Assembly: GCA_034336665.1 (NCBI GenBank)
Contig: CM067570.1
Location: forward strand, 13,685,502 to 13,749,501
Source: Luscinia megarhynchos
Taxonomy: Eukaryota > Chordata > Aves > Passeriformes > Turdidae
Length of the DNA: 64,000 bases
Reading direction: 5' to 3'
Both the position numbers and the translations under genes were made by a program. This document shows, one piece after another, positions 48,657 to 59,470 of the stretch; position 1 is the first letter of the stretch; each line of letters opens with the position of its first letter. The notes under the pieces were generated by a model. That model saw only the letters and a program-made list of their open reading frames with translations, was not told the origin of the DNA and did not search any database.

Positions 48657-49824
48657 CCAGTGCCCACCACAACATCTGCACTGTGGGGGTGTGCTTGGGC
48701 TGGCCAGAAAATATTTCTCAGTGAATGGGGGACAAAAATGAAAGCTTTTTTACTGGTAGCTTCCATATTTTCCTTGCTGTTTTGGTGGGGCAGTTTCTTT
48801 CCTTCATTGCCAAGGAGATCCCTGCCCGAGCACTCGAACCCCACTGCCTTGGACATGCATCCCTCCAACACAAAATCTGAGTTGTAATTACCAAGCAGGC
48901 AATGCACTTCAGAGAGACAGCAAAGCCCACTCCTGCTGGGCCCAGCTGTGGATGTGGTTTTGTTTGGGACTCTTTTCTACAGCCATACCCATAATAAACC
49001 AGGACATATTCCTTTCTCACTTCAGAGATGACTCCAGCAAGAATTACTGGGACTTTTTTCTGGCCTGGCATGAGACATGATCACATTGTGAGCACACCTG
49101 CTTGTTGGTAACAAACAGCACCACATTGCAGAGCACAAAGCTGCCATAGGTTAGTACTTACACATCTTTTGGCACGTTTTTCCTCCACAATGCTCCATCC
49201 CAGGGTGACTGTGAATGCAGATCCATTTAATCATTGAAGAAAGTTTTTCCAATTCCTTTTCTTTATGAAGCTGTTTATTTAGTAGTCTCACACTAAGTTA
49301 TCACAGGGAATTGTGTTTGCACAGGGAAAAAACAAACAAACAAAATATGAGCCAGTTTCCTTTATTGCTGAAATCAACCTTAGCACTAATGACAGGACGT
49401 TTTCTCTAATTTCCAGCTCCAGTACAGTAGGAATAAGATGAACAGCAGCTCCTACAACATAACTCTAGGAAACCACTCAAGGTGGCTATTATTTTTATCT
49501 TTTAGAATCCTAATTAACATAACTATTAATACAGCAATTATGAATTCACAAAAGCACTCAGATTGTCATATTCTATTGGTTTACCACAATTGTATTTTCA
49601 GTGACCTCATTGTAATGTGAATTCATACCAGTATTTTACTTAACCTGAAAAACAAAACAAAGCTGGAAGTTAAAAAAAAAACCAAACAAACAACTTTTAT
49701 GGAGTGCATTTACTGTTTTAAATATCAAAGCATTTTTTCTTTCAACTTATTTAAACCCATTCCAAGGATAATAAACTGACACATCAATTTTATTGTTACA
49801 GAGCCTATTTAGCAAAAAAGTGCA
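48657..49824. other. Unique non-coding DNA
   Basis: No gene. The 117-codon minus frame (48718-49071) and 84-codon plus frame (48633-48887) overlap each other without motifs. Confidence 0.5.
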
Positions 49825-49890
49825 GAGGATCACAGAGATGTTGGTGGGATGGAACCTCTGGAGGTCACCTAGTCCTACCTACTGCTGAGC
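49825..49890 (-). mobile_element. CR1 LINE fragment, inverted
   Basis: GAGGATCACAGAGATGTTGG, then GGATGGAACCTCTGGAGGTC, ACCTAGTCCTACC and CTGCTGAGCA follow the CR1 3' tip on the minus strand (ATCACAGAAT, TTGGAAGGAACCTCTGGAGGTC, ATCTAGTCCAACC, CTGCTCAAGCA). Similarity fades after about 65 bp. Confidence 0.72.
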
Positions 49891-50699
49891 ACATAAGCTG
49901 TGTCTTTCTTTGGCCCCAAAAAGCCTGCTCTGACTCTGGTGTGTGCTACAAAACAGCAAGCCAGGGCAAACTCAGGAGGAGGATCAGTGGGGAGGACAGA
50001 GCTCAACTCCAGCCAGAGGGACATGCCTGTGACCTGCCCCCAGTGTATCAACCTCTTCTTCACCAGACTGTCAAATCTCTCTCACTGTCCTGAGATGGTT
50101 TGTGAGAACTGATAGGAGCAATCCTTTTCCACAACAGCAGAGATTCCACAAAGCCAGGCAATATGCAGTACATCTTGCAGGCTGCTAATTCCATTTTTCA
50201 GACACCAGGTCCCCAAAAATATAAAAAAACCACTTGAGACATTCTTGTTGATTTGATCCACACATGCCAGAGCAGCTGTGTGTGGGCACACCATGCCTCT
50301 CAGATCATTGCAAACTAATTAAGGGTTTTCTTCACCACATGGATAATAATTATTATTAATCAAAATGCATTGATTCATTAAAGAATTTGGCTCAGACACA
50401 ATAACTCCCTTACTCCTTGGAAAGGAGGTTGTTGTATAGCTCAGCCTTGACTTCTGATCCTTTCCACTAGAGTTTCAGTGTCTGATTCTCCTCAGGTTGC
50501 ATCCTTACAAATTCTTTCTCTTAGAGGAAGCTGTGCTAGAGAAGATAGATGAAAAGTGGGGTTTCTAGAAGGAACAGCAGCAACTATGTCTGACTTTTCA
50601 AAAGCTTTCTATATTCAAGGAAATCAGTTTTGAACTTCCCTGGGAGTCAAGCTTCCAAAAAACCAAGGCCCAAGCTAATAAGAAAGATTAATACCATGA
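49891..50699. other. Unique non-coding DNA
   Basis: No gene. 50310-50400 has dense ATTA cores (AACTAATTAAGGG, AATAATTATTATTAATC, GATTCATTAAAG) and might be regulatory. The 70-codon frame at 49900-50112 shows no motif. Confidence 0.45.
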
Positions 50700-50800
50700 A
50701 AATTGCAAGGGAATGTCATGTCATCTTGTCCAACTCCCTGCATAATGCAAATTAGATAATTCCATCTAGTATTCAGAGTGGCATGAAAGCACATTGCCCA
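50700..50800 (-). mobile_element. Probable CR1 LINE fragment, inverted
   Basis: GGGAATGTCATGTCATCTTG, then TCCAACTCCCTGCATAATGCA resembles the CR1 3' region on the minus strand (GTCATCTTGTCCAACCCCCTGC, then AATGCAGG). The outer parts are too diverged to place the ends. Confidence 0.5.
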
Positions 50801-51579
50801 AAAGGCAGTTTGCCCCAATTTGACAACTTCAGAAGAGACCAAATCCATACAGAACTAAAAAATTCCCCTCTGTCATTTCAGAGAAAGATTGGAGATATGT
50901 ACTGAATTCTGCTTCATCCTATGCTTCAATTATTTCCTTGTCTCACTTGTCTGCTGCACAGTTTAGCAAAGGGATTTAGCTAATTTCTTCCAGGAGTAGG
51001 AAGTCAAGGTCCACAGATGGTTTATTTGCAAATACCCATAAAATCAACTCCCTCTAAGTAAGGGATGACTCAGGCAACCCTTTGTGCCCATTGCATTTTG
51101 TCCCTGTAAGAGGAGTTAATTTGGTTTCTTTCCTATTTTTACTAACATACAAGCACTAGAAATTAGATTAAAATGAAAAGCTAGATAAGACATGTATGTT
51201 TCTACACCATCACCCACCTCTTGACCATTCTCCCACTTGCATCTTGGACCATATTCCCATGCCAGTCACCTTTACACCTATTTTAACACAGAAGTGTCAG
51301 AAGTTTTTCATGCAGACAGCAGCCTCACCTTACAGGCATCTAGCTAGGAGTCCCAACAGCTGTCCACATCTTGAGTTCTGAAAAGCAGAGTCATTAATAC
51401 CAATGAGCTCAAGAACACAACATTCAGTTCCTTTATATTTTGCACATCCCAGCAAAATGCTTCATTCCTGAAGGCACACATTTTTCCTCAATTAAACATG
51501 AAAGCTGCTCAAGCCCAAAGATGACTCTTAATTATGGTTTTGAATGCACTTGTTAGAATTACCTCCTTGCTCGTCTTGG
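50801..51579. other. Unique non-coding DNA
   Basis: No gene, transposon or repeat recognised. Confidence 0.5.
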
Positions 51580-51990
51580 GAAAGTATAATAAGAAGTAAC
51601 ATGATAATATACAGTGCTGTAGTTTTGGAGTAATTGCCTTATATGCATGAACTCTGTGAGGCCTTTTCCAATTACATTTGTAGCTTGCTAATGTTTGGGG
51701 ATTTTCCAGGATAAATTACGTTAATTGTGTTCCTTGGATCTGTTTTCCACAAAAAGCCCAATAAACAGCAAGAAGAGGGAGGGAGAGAATTAAGTGGCAG
51801 AGTTAATTAGATTAGGCTTGTGCTGTAGTGAAGCAGGAAGATTCCACTAAATCCTATAATAGGCCCTAATGAGGATTTTATCATGCTTGTTAAACGGGTC
51901 ATTTAGTTGTGTGACGGGGCCGCTGAGTGTAATGTAAAAACTGGTTAATAAAAAAAAAAGTCTTTTAATTGCACACACAAGCAAAGCAGT
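51580..51990. promoter_or_regulatory. Candidate conserved element / enhancer
   Basis: Unique block with many ATTA-type cores (TTCCAATTACATTTG, TAAATTACGTTAATTG, GAGTTAATTAGATTAGG, CATTTAGTTGTG) and a few CpGs (TTACGTTAA, AAACGGGTC, GTGACGGGGCCGCTG). It contains TAGGCCCTAATG (51860-51871), identical to 12 bp of the block at 40450-40461. No open frame runs through it. This fits a developmental enhancer. Motif reasoning only. Confidence 0.38.
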
Positions 51991-52929
51991 GTCAGAAGAA
52001 TCCAGCCAAATGGAATAGCCTCCAACCAAACATGGGGAAAGCTCTGCAGTTCCTGAAGTGGTGAACATGCACTGTGATTAGGCCACTTAATTCTCCTTGA
52101 CTGGCATAAAAATTAATGCTTCATGGGTGATTTACACTGGGGAAGTTTAATAATCCAGATTTATCAAAATCAAAATTACAGTTAGAAATTACATTTTCCT
52201 TCTTCATTTGTTGTCTTGCTTTGTTTTTTTTAACAGAGTGTACAAGAATGAATGTATATCTGAATGGTGTTGAACCATCTGTACCTGTCCCTTTTGTTAG
52301 TGTTTGTAGAAATATCCATAACAGAGTCACTGACTATTCTGACTAAGCTCCTGCCAGGGATGGGATGAGACAATCTTCACTTTTTTTTTTTTCCAGACAG
52401 CAGACATCACACAAAAAAAAAGAGAGTCCTGGGAAATGCACTCATAGAGAATTCTTCTTTATTGCTTTTATTTTTTATTCAAAGGTGCTGGATGTCCTGC
52501 TTAGTACTGGGCACAAGAACCTGTATATGCCCTAAATTTGCCAAGGGGTGTGAACATCCAGTGCTCTGTTGGTTTTCTGTTCTCTCACCCGAGACCACCT
52601 CACAAAGCCTAACCTTAACCATGCAGACACACTTTGAGGCTATGTTTAATAAACACGAGGCAAATCTAGACCATCAGCAAAAAGAATGAAGGATACCATT
52701 TGATCCACCTGCTTGTCAAGGTTCACTAATTCAAAATGAGACTTATGATGGGAGCTCTCTGAGCTTAAAGGCATCCTGTCTCCTGGAAGCCTGTAAATGG
52801 TTGTTCACTACAAGCTGTTTTCTTGGGTGACATGTGGCCTCTTCAGAGGCAGAGTACATCTCATCTCTAGCTGTTATTTCAGCCTGAAGCTCACACAAAC
52901 AATAAAGGAAGGTGTGTCCTTTGCCTTTG
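51991..52929. other. Unique non-coding DNA
   Basis: No gene. A run of 12 T (52381-52392) followed by CCAG looks like a splice acceptor but leads into no convincing frame. 52140-52200 is AT-rich with GATTTATC and AAATTAC cores. Confidence 0.5.
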
Positions 52930-53330
52930 ATTACTCTTCCAGCGCTCCCAAGATGTTCTCGTGTGTTCATGACTTCCTCCAGCATTCAGCTCGAGCAGCA
53001 CAACACCCTCCAGCTCGATGCCATCTCTGCCACCTCCTTTCTTGCACTTGAGCACATCCATTTGTTTTCTCAAGGCCCCCACGGCGGAGAGGGTTTGATT
53101 TATATGGCTCCCCACGGCGTGTGGCAGGGACCAGGTGGCGGCTGAGCGTGGTGACTCCCCGCGGTCCAGCGAGCAAGAGCATCACCCCGAGCCCCCGCAG
53201 CCACGCCGCCTCCAGCACAGCTGGGTGGCACCCCAGAGGCACCAGCACAGGACAGCAGGTCATCCATAAACGCCTCCCCCAGCACCCCGTGCCCTGGTGC
53301 CTCAGCGACCAGACATCTGCCAGGGAAAAC
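52930..53330. promoter_or_regulatory. Isolated CpG-rich patch, possible promoter or island
   Basis: The only strongly CpG-rich stretch in the window, with about 17 CpGs by eye in 53077-53335 and several more at 52940-53020. CCCCACGGCG occurs twice 33 bp apart (53077-53086, 53110-53119), with a TATA-like TTTATATGG (53099-53107) between them. Seven overlapping frames cross it on both strands, as expected where stops are rare. It may be the promoter of an unannotated transcript, a regulatory island, or the remains of a GC-rich insertion. No first exon can be defined. Confidence 0.4.
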
Positions 53331-54711
53331 GAAAACAAGGAGTTCAACCCTTCCCTGCTTATTCATTCTGCACCAGGGATTTTTCAACTTCTCTCGGTTG
53401 GCAGGGGTCTAAGCATATTCTAATGGCAGCATGTGAACCCCCCCTGCAGTGATTCAAGCCAACTTTGTTTTCTTAGTTCCCATTCAGGAATGTTCTATAT
53501 GCTCTAGGAGACCCAGAACTAGCTACAGGTAGAATATTGTTGTCTAATCACTTTCTAATAACATAACAAGTAAAATAAAAGTAAGAATACCTGTACAGTA
53601 AGACATGACAATACCAGCCCACATACTATTGGCATTGTAACTGTATATGTATACCTGTGCATGTGTCTGAGCTTTTTTAAAATCTAAGTTTTAACTGTGA
53701 CAAATATAATCCTTACACAGCAGCTAGTAGAATTTGCTAAATTTATGGCAGCTACTTTATATTCCTTCCTTGAGTCCTTCTTATAACAGTCCTGTGCCAT
53801 AGAAGCTCCCCAAAACTATGTAAACATTAAGTAGCTTTCACTGCTTTGCAAGATTTATATCTTCATTGTATTAAGTTCACATGTATCTTTCTATTATCCT
53901 TTTTGTATGCTTAGTCTGTAATCACTGAACTCCCTTCTCTGTGTTTCTCCAGCACTTGGCACAATGGAGCCTGATCTCTATCTGGATTTCCTCCACACTA
54001 CAAACATGCAAATGTTAAAATGATGTTATCTCCTTTAGAAGTAGTTGCATTGTGGGTCACGAGCTCTTACAGATAAGGTAGCTCCTGGATAAATAAACCA
54101 GCACTGCAGTTTGACTTTCTTGCTTCTTTGTCTTGTGTTTTCAGAGCTATATTCAGACTGTGGGCCAATTCTGTCCATCAAGATATCTGAACAACCAGGG
54201 ATGCTGAAGAGCTGGGTGAGATAGCATGTTAAAATCACACTGGTGGTCAAAGTCACAGCAATGCCAACCAGTCAAGTCTCACTGAAAAGAGACTTGTGAG
54301 ATTCTTACCTTCACCAGGGCCTGCTGAAATGGTTAAAGGCAAGCACAGTTCTGTTGCCATATCAATAACTGTGCTGCATCTGTCATACCACAAGTTACAA
54401 CTGCTTGTAATGTCTGGATAGCATTTTGCCCTTAATGTTTCATTGCATTTCACATTGCACAATTCAGTCTGCTACTCCCAGCTTGTAGAATTAAGTTCAC
54501 TTTACTGAATCATTTTGCCAAGGAAAGACTTGTGGTTTTCTTCATCTACTCATCCAAATTATCTGTCTATGGCTGCATGCACATATCTATGGCAACACCC
54601 CCCAGATACACAGTTGGGACTAATAACACAGAAAAGACCACTAAACACAAACTAGCAAATGTGACCTATGAAGAATATGCAAACAGTGGATGCCAAACTG
54701 CTTAGAGGACA
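53331..54711. other. Unique non-coding DNA
   Basis: No gene or transposon recognised. 53540-53900 is AT-rich with short open frames only. Confidence 0.5.
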
Positions 54712-55060
54712 GGGGAGAAGATTTAGTAATGGTATTCAAATAAGTTAACAGTTGTCACCCAGAGAGAGAAAGCCTCTTGCTTTGGCTTTAGAACTAGCTT
54801 TGCTTCAAAAAGGAGACTGTTCACACAACAGCTGCCCAACACTGTGCTATAACATCCCCTTGAACCCATTAGAGCAAAAACAGTGAGTGTAAACTGCAGC
54901 AATGGAGATTTAAATTAGATATCAGAAGAATTAGGAGCTAGGTAGCTCAGGCAAGTGTGGCTCTTGCAGAAGGGTTTTATGAACCATGTAAAAAAAATCA
55001 TCCTGGAACAGTCTCTGGGGTGGAGGGATGAGATGATCTATTGAGTCTCTGCTGTACAGC
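54712..55060 (+). mobile_element. Ancient CR1/L3-type LINE relic, 3' region
   Basis: Plus-orientation landmarks in CR1/L3 order: GGAGAAGATTTAGTAATGG, then TATTCAAATAAGTTAACAG and TTGTCACCCAGAG near 54715-54765; TAAACTGCAGCAATGG and GAGATTTAAATTAGATATCA near 54890-54925; CATCCTGGAACAGTCTCTGG near 54999; GGAGGGATGAGATGATCTATTGAG near 55022-55045. In the family these are the end of ORF2, the TTAAACTGCAGC...GATTTAGATTAGATAT block and the GGATGGGATGATCT...GAGGTC 3' end. Overlapping minus-strand frames of 77 and 105 codons are antisense artefacts. Frames are destroyed. Confidence 0.85.
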
Positions 55061-58000
55061 TGATATGTGTGATTTGGCACATTTCCTAACAAAAGCTGGA
55101 CAAGTAGGATGTACATGAAAGGAGTGTGTTGCTTCACAGCAGAGCAGACTTCCCTTCCAATCAATGAGGCTCCCAGAGTGCAACGTGCTGAAATAAACTC
55201 GAGATATTTTAATTGGCAACTTCCTTTGTTTAAACAATAAAGAAGTAATATGGGTCACTTTTGTTGTGGAGCAGCACAGACTGACTGTCAGGCACAGACA
55301 AGACTTGTATAACAATGAGATGGAAAATGCTGGCTTTGTGTTCTCTTCTACTGTACTTGTGACCTGGACTTCTCTCTATTCTTCATGTGGTTTTTATTTC
55401 CCTCTCTCTCTTGCTTTTTTCCTCCTAATGCCAAGCCCTGGAAACATCCCAACTTGCCAAGTTCTCTTCCTACAGACAGCTGAAGCTGCTAATTACAATC
55501 CCATCAGTAAAATGCAGACCTGCCCCTCATCTCTCTGTCTTTCCCTTGCAGTTAATGAAGTGTCTCACTGCAGAGGGAGTAGGTTGAAGACCCAGCTTTC
55601 ACCAAGATACTTACAATGCTATGCTCACAGCAAGGAATTAGAGCCAAAGCTCTCTAAAAATCAAAGGAGGAAAGAACTATCCACTGCTTTGTAACCTGGG
55701 CAGGCAGTGGGCTGCAAATACAAAGTGACTGGGGCTGGCTCTGTTGCATGGATTGCTTTGGATGTTTCAATGTCTCCCCTGAGGCAGACTGTTTGTTTGC
55801 CTAGTCCCTGATGCAGCACAGCAAGTCCATGCTCCAAGATTCATCTCTTTGCTTTTTGTCAAAAGGTCAAGAACACTCTGTGGATACAGCATGGCTTTCA
55901 CTTGAGAGGCAGAAGAAATGTGCTTCCTGGGAAGAGCAAAATCCTTCAGCATGGGAGTGTTGTTGGACGGGGAGCTGACCTGCCTTTCTGCTCTGTTGCT
56001 GGAGGCTGGGGACAGAAGCTGCACTTTGGCACCCAGCAAAGTGAGTGAGCTCCCTGACATGGCACAACAGCCTGATGCCACTCTTTGCTTCCCCAGAGTT
56101 CAAGTTCATGTGGTTTGGGGGTACAAATGTTATTTTTTTTCTCCAGGGTGTTGGGTTGGTTTGGAAGTCTATCCTTTCCTATTAAAATTGTAGTGAATTA
56201 ATCTTAGAACTGTGACCTGAATTAAACTGACTTGGAGCACTCTAAAATTCCCCTCAAAAGTGGCCATCAACATGTAAGGGGAACAGCTGCTCATAGCCTG
56301 TCTTGAAAATCCAGTGGTGATGGAGGATGGATGTCTCACAGCAGCATTAGTTTTAGCTACAAGGAACCAGAATTGCTTCCAGAGTCTTTTCCCCACTCAG
56401 TGTCCCACAAAGAGTCACCTAGGAGAAGAAGAGGAGGGATAATTCCTAGGAATTAATAAATTTTGGATATGCCATTTTGGACAGCTCCTTATTTTTACAC
56501 TCAGTACTGGCTCCCAGGATCCTTGACTGTCTCTGTTGACCCTGTCTGCCTTTGCACCTTCTACACAAGTTCAGAGTTTGTACAATATTTGGGCCCAGGG
56601 CACTGCTTCCCTCCAATCAGAGTATTTATTTAAATACATAACTGATTAAACTAAAAGAAACCAAATCCTGAGGCCCCAGGTGCTCTGGAGATTAATCCAT
56701 GGCTATATTTATGTTAGCACCTGATTTCTCCAGGGATAGAAAACTGGCTCTCATCCCTATCACAGCTGCCTCTGATTCCTGTATGGAGGATTGAAAGGGC
56801 CAAACCTCAAACAGGATTTCTAGATCCAGGCTTGCAAACAAAGCAAAACCAACAAACATCAGGGATTTGGAAAAAAAACAAAATAAAGATAAAGGAATAT
56901 TTAATTGTCATTTGCATCCTATTGTGAAGGGTTCATTTCTAAGTCTCATCTCCAGCTATGAAAGCTGAAAGTTATTCACTGTCACCTCAAAGTTCACAGT
57001 TTAGCTACTTCCTAAGCACCTGTGTAAGGAGGCAAAGTAAAAGGTCATGTGTGCTGTACAGTAACCACACATGCAGAATTTCTAAGCACCTCTTCAGTCT
57101 CCATGGGAAATGCTTAGAAGTCAACAAATTGCAACTGCTTGGAAATGCTTTTGCTTTATAAAGCTGTGAGCACCTAATCCATCCTTGTGTTCTTATATCC
57201 ATCTATGTTCATGTTTCTGACAAACTCTTCTCAGGCTGAAAGTTTTAAAATCTAACTGAATGTAACACAACTTTTGTGCTGAAAGTGGTGCCTGCCATGG
57301 AAAGAAAGAGGCAGAATCCTTAGATGCAGCCAGGTTGGTGGGGAAAGTATGAATCTTTGCCACGCTTGTGATCACCAGGTGCTAAATGCAGTATAAGAAA
57401 AGTGCTCCCAGCCCAAAAAACCTTTTAATTCTCACTTATTTCTGTTGGTGTGAATGAGATGTGTACCTCACCTGCCTTAGGCTGGCCCTCAGTGCTAAAT
57501 GTGGGCAGATATTTCCCCACAACATTTCTGCCATCCTATCTCAGCCAGGGCTCATCTGCTGTCCCAGGTTCAGGGCTGTCCATGTGGCTCAGCTGCATCT
57601 GCTGCTTCACACAGCTCTATTCTCCAGAGGTGAACAACTGTTGATATTTCCCATTGCTGCTAAAAATACTAATAAGAACACACACACACATGCAAACAAC
57701 TCAAGGAATTCATCAAATTAATGGACAGCCCCTGAAGCACTGTAAATTCAAGCATATGAATTTCAACATCTTCAGGGGTTTTAATGACATTTTTCCCTTC
57801 TGGTATCTAAGTGTTATAAAACTCTGGGCAAGTCAGTGAACCAGGGAATGAAACTGATTTGAAATAAAAGCAAAATGACTCAGGGGTTTAATTGTCCAGG
57901 CTGGGCAAAGTGAAAAAAAAAAGTAAATAAGTACTTTGTTATACATGATGGAAAACAAATTGGAGCAAGTTCAATGCTGCAAACTTTCTTCAGGCAAAAT

Positions 58001-59299
58001 TTTCATCAGTTTCACTGGCAGGGGCAGGTATGAGTTCCCAGAGTGGGACTCAGTGGCTGGAAATCATCAAGAGCTTCCAGAGCCACAGGGCATTTCTGAA
58101 CATCAAACTGGAAACAGCCAGAAGGTGGGTAATTTTCAGAGTATTTCACCTGCAAAAATCTAGTTTTTTAAAAATATCTCCACCAGGACAATAAAAAGTC
58201 TGATGTTGAAGTTGTGCTCCCTCAAATAACACATAGGGTGATGTGTGATGTGAACAATACTGAATTTACCACCCTACAGTAGGTTAAATTATTTTCATAA
58301 AGTACTTCCTTTATGAAAGAAAAGAGTCTGCTTTTTTCTTTTAATTACAGGTGATATTTTTCACAGGAAAACTTTGTTTCAACTTGATGATCTATTTTTT
58401 TTAGTCAAGAAGAGTCAAATAAGAGGATTTTAGCTTTGCACTGACATTTCAAAAATGCCAAGAACATCAACATTTGTTTAGATCACAGGTGTCACCATTC
58501 ATCAATCTGATAGCTCAGAACTGGGATTTTCCAGAGCAAAAGCATTCAACTAAACTTTGATTTTTTTTTATCACAGCCCAAAAACACCTTTTCACAAAAC
58601 TCTCAATCTTCAGATGAAATGACTGCATCCACCACTGTCCCTGTGTCTCAGAGGTCCCCAGAGTGCCCAGGAGGGCACACTGTGCCACAGCCCCACTCCC
58701 AGGCACCTGCACAGTGCAGCTCCCCCCAATCACCCCGTCTGGAAGAGCACAACACCCTCTCAAGGGCTCACCTCCCATCCGAGCTGAAGAGCTCTAGCTC
58801 TACTGACATCAAGAGACTCACCCTGAGGATCCAGAGATGTGCAACATCCCCTGCATTTTATTACTGTAGGTGGAACAGACAGCACAGCCCCAGCCATGGG
58901 GTTCCCCAGCTGTCTCCTGCTCCCTCCACGCTGCCACCTCTGCTGGCTCACCATGCAGGTGAGCACTGCTGCCTGCTACCCACCCACGCTAAGGGAGAGA
59001 GCCAGGACAAGGCTCCCTCCCTGCCTGGCAGTGCTCACCCACCTCTCCAAGCTGTGGGACAGACACTGCACAACAGCCCATAGTGCTCTGCCTGGCGTAA
59101 AGTTCCCCAAAACCACAGGGAAGCTGCAGGAAGAGCAAGGAAGCAATTCCAAGTGTTAAACTGGGCAGGCAGAGGAGCTGGAAATTCATCTGGTTTTCCT
59201 ACCCAACAGTTTCTCTCCCTTCTCCAGGTGGAGGCACTAAGGACCAGGTTCATGATTTCCCCCAAGCCCATTCACCAGGCTCAAAGCTCCTCCGGAATT
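55061..59299. other. Unique non-coding DNA
   Basis: No gene recognised over 4.2 kb. Frames of 142 codons (55266-55694, plus) and 154 codons (58619-59083, plus) are long but motif-free. The second lies in GC-rich DNA shared with frames on both strands. A 13-bp AC run lies at 57678-57690. A 16-bp palindrome at 56440-56455 is listed separately. Confidence 0.5.
56440..56455. other. Perfect 16-bp palindrome
   Basis: TAATTCCTAGGAATTA is identical to its own reverse complement. It could be a dimer-binding site built from two TAATTCC (bicoid-like) halves, or chance; no neighbouring evidence decides. Confidence 0.7.
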
Positions 59300-59470
59300 G
59301 GCAGCACTGCTAAAATCTAATCAGGTGCTTCTGTGCAACAGACCCAGAAGCAATTGCAATCAAGCCAATTGCTGCATCTGATTACACATGAAAACCCTTG
59401 TGCTGCTAAGTGTTTTGCAGTGCTTAATAAAATGTGCCGGTCTTGCCTCAAATTGCATCAGGCAGGGCTG
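59300..59470. promoter_or_regulatory. Possible conserved non-coding element
   Basis: Unique block with repeated CAATTG/AATTGC cores (AGCAATTGCAATCAAGCC, CCAATTGCTGCATC), CTAATCAGG, TGATTACAC and CTTAATAAAATG. No open frame. Composition-based suggestion only. Confidence 0.25.

Noticed and set aside
52967..53423. Arg/Trp-rich frames across the CpG-rich patch
   Set aside because: CpG-rich sequence lacks stops in most frames; no single frame is preferred.
54931..55315. Minus frames of 77 and 105 codons
   Set aside because: They lie antisense to, or across the edge of, an ancient CR1 relic.
57800..57860. Possible MIR fragment around CTGGGCAAGTCAGTGAACC
   Set aside because: The match covers under 20 bases and the downstream MIR core is missing.
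58619..59083. 154-codon plus frame, Ser/Pro-rich
   Set aside because: GC-rich DNA with open frames on both strands; no motif, splice signal or promoter.
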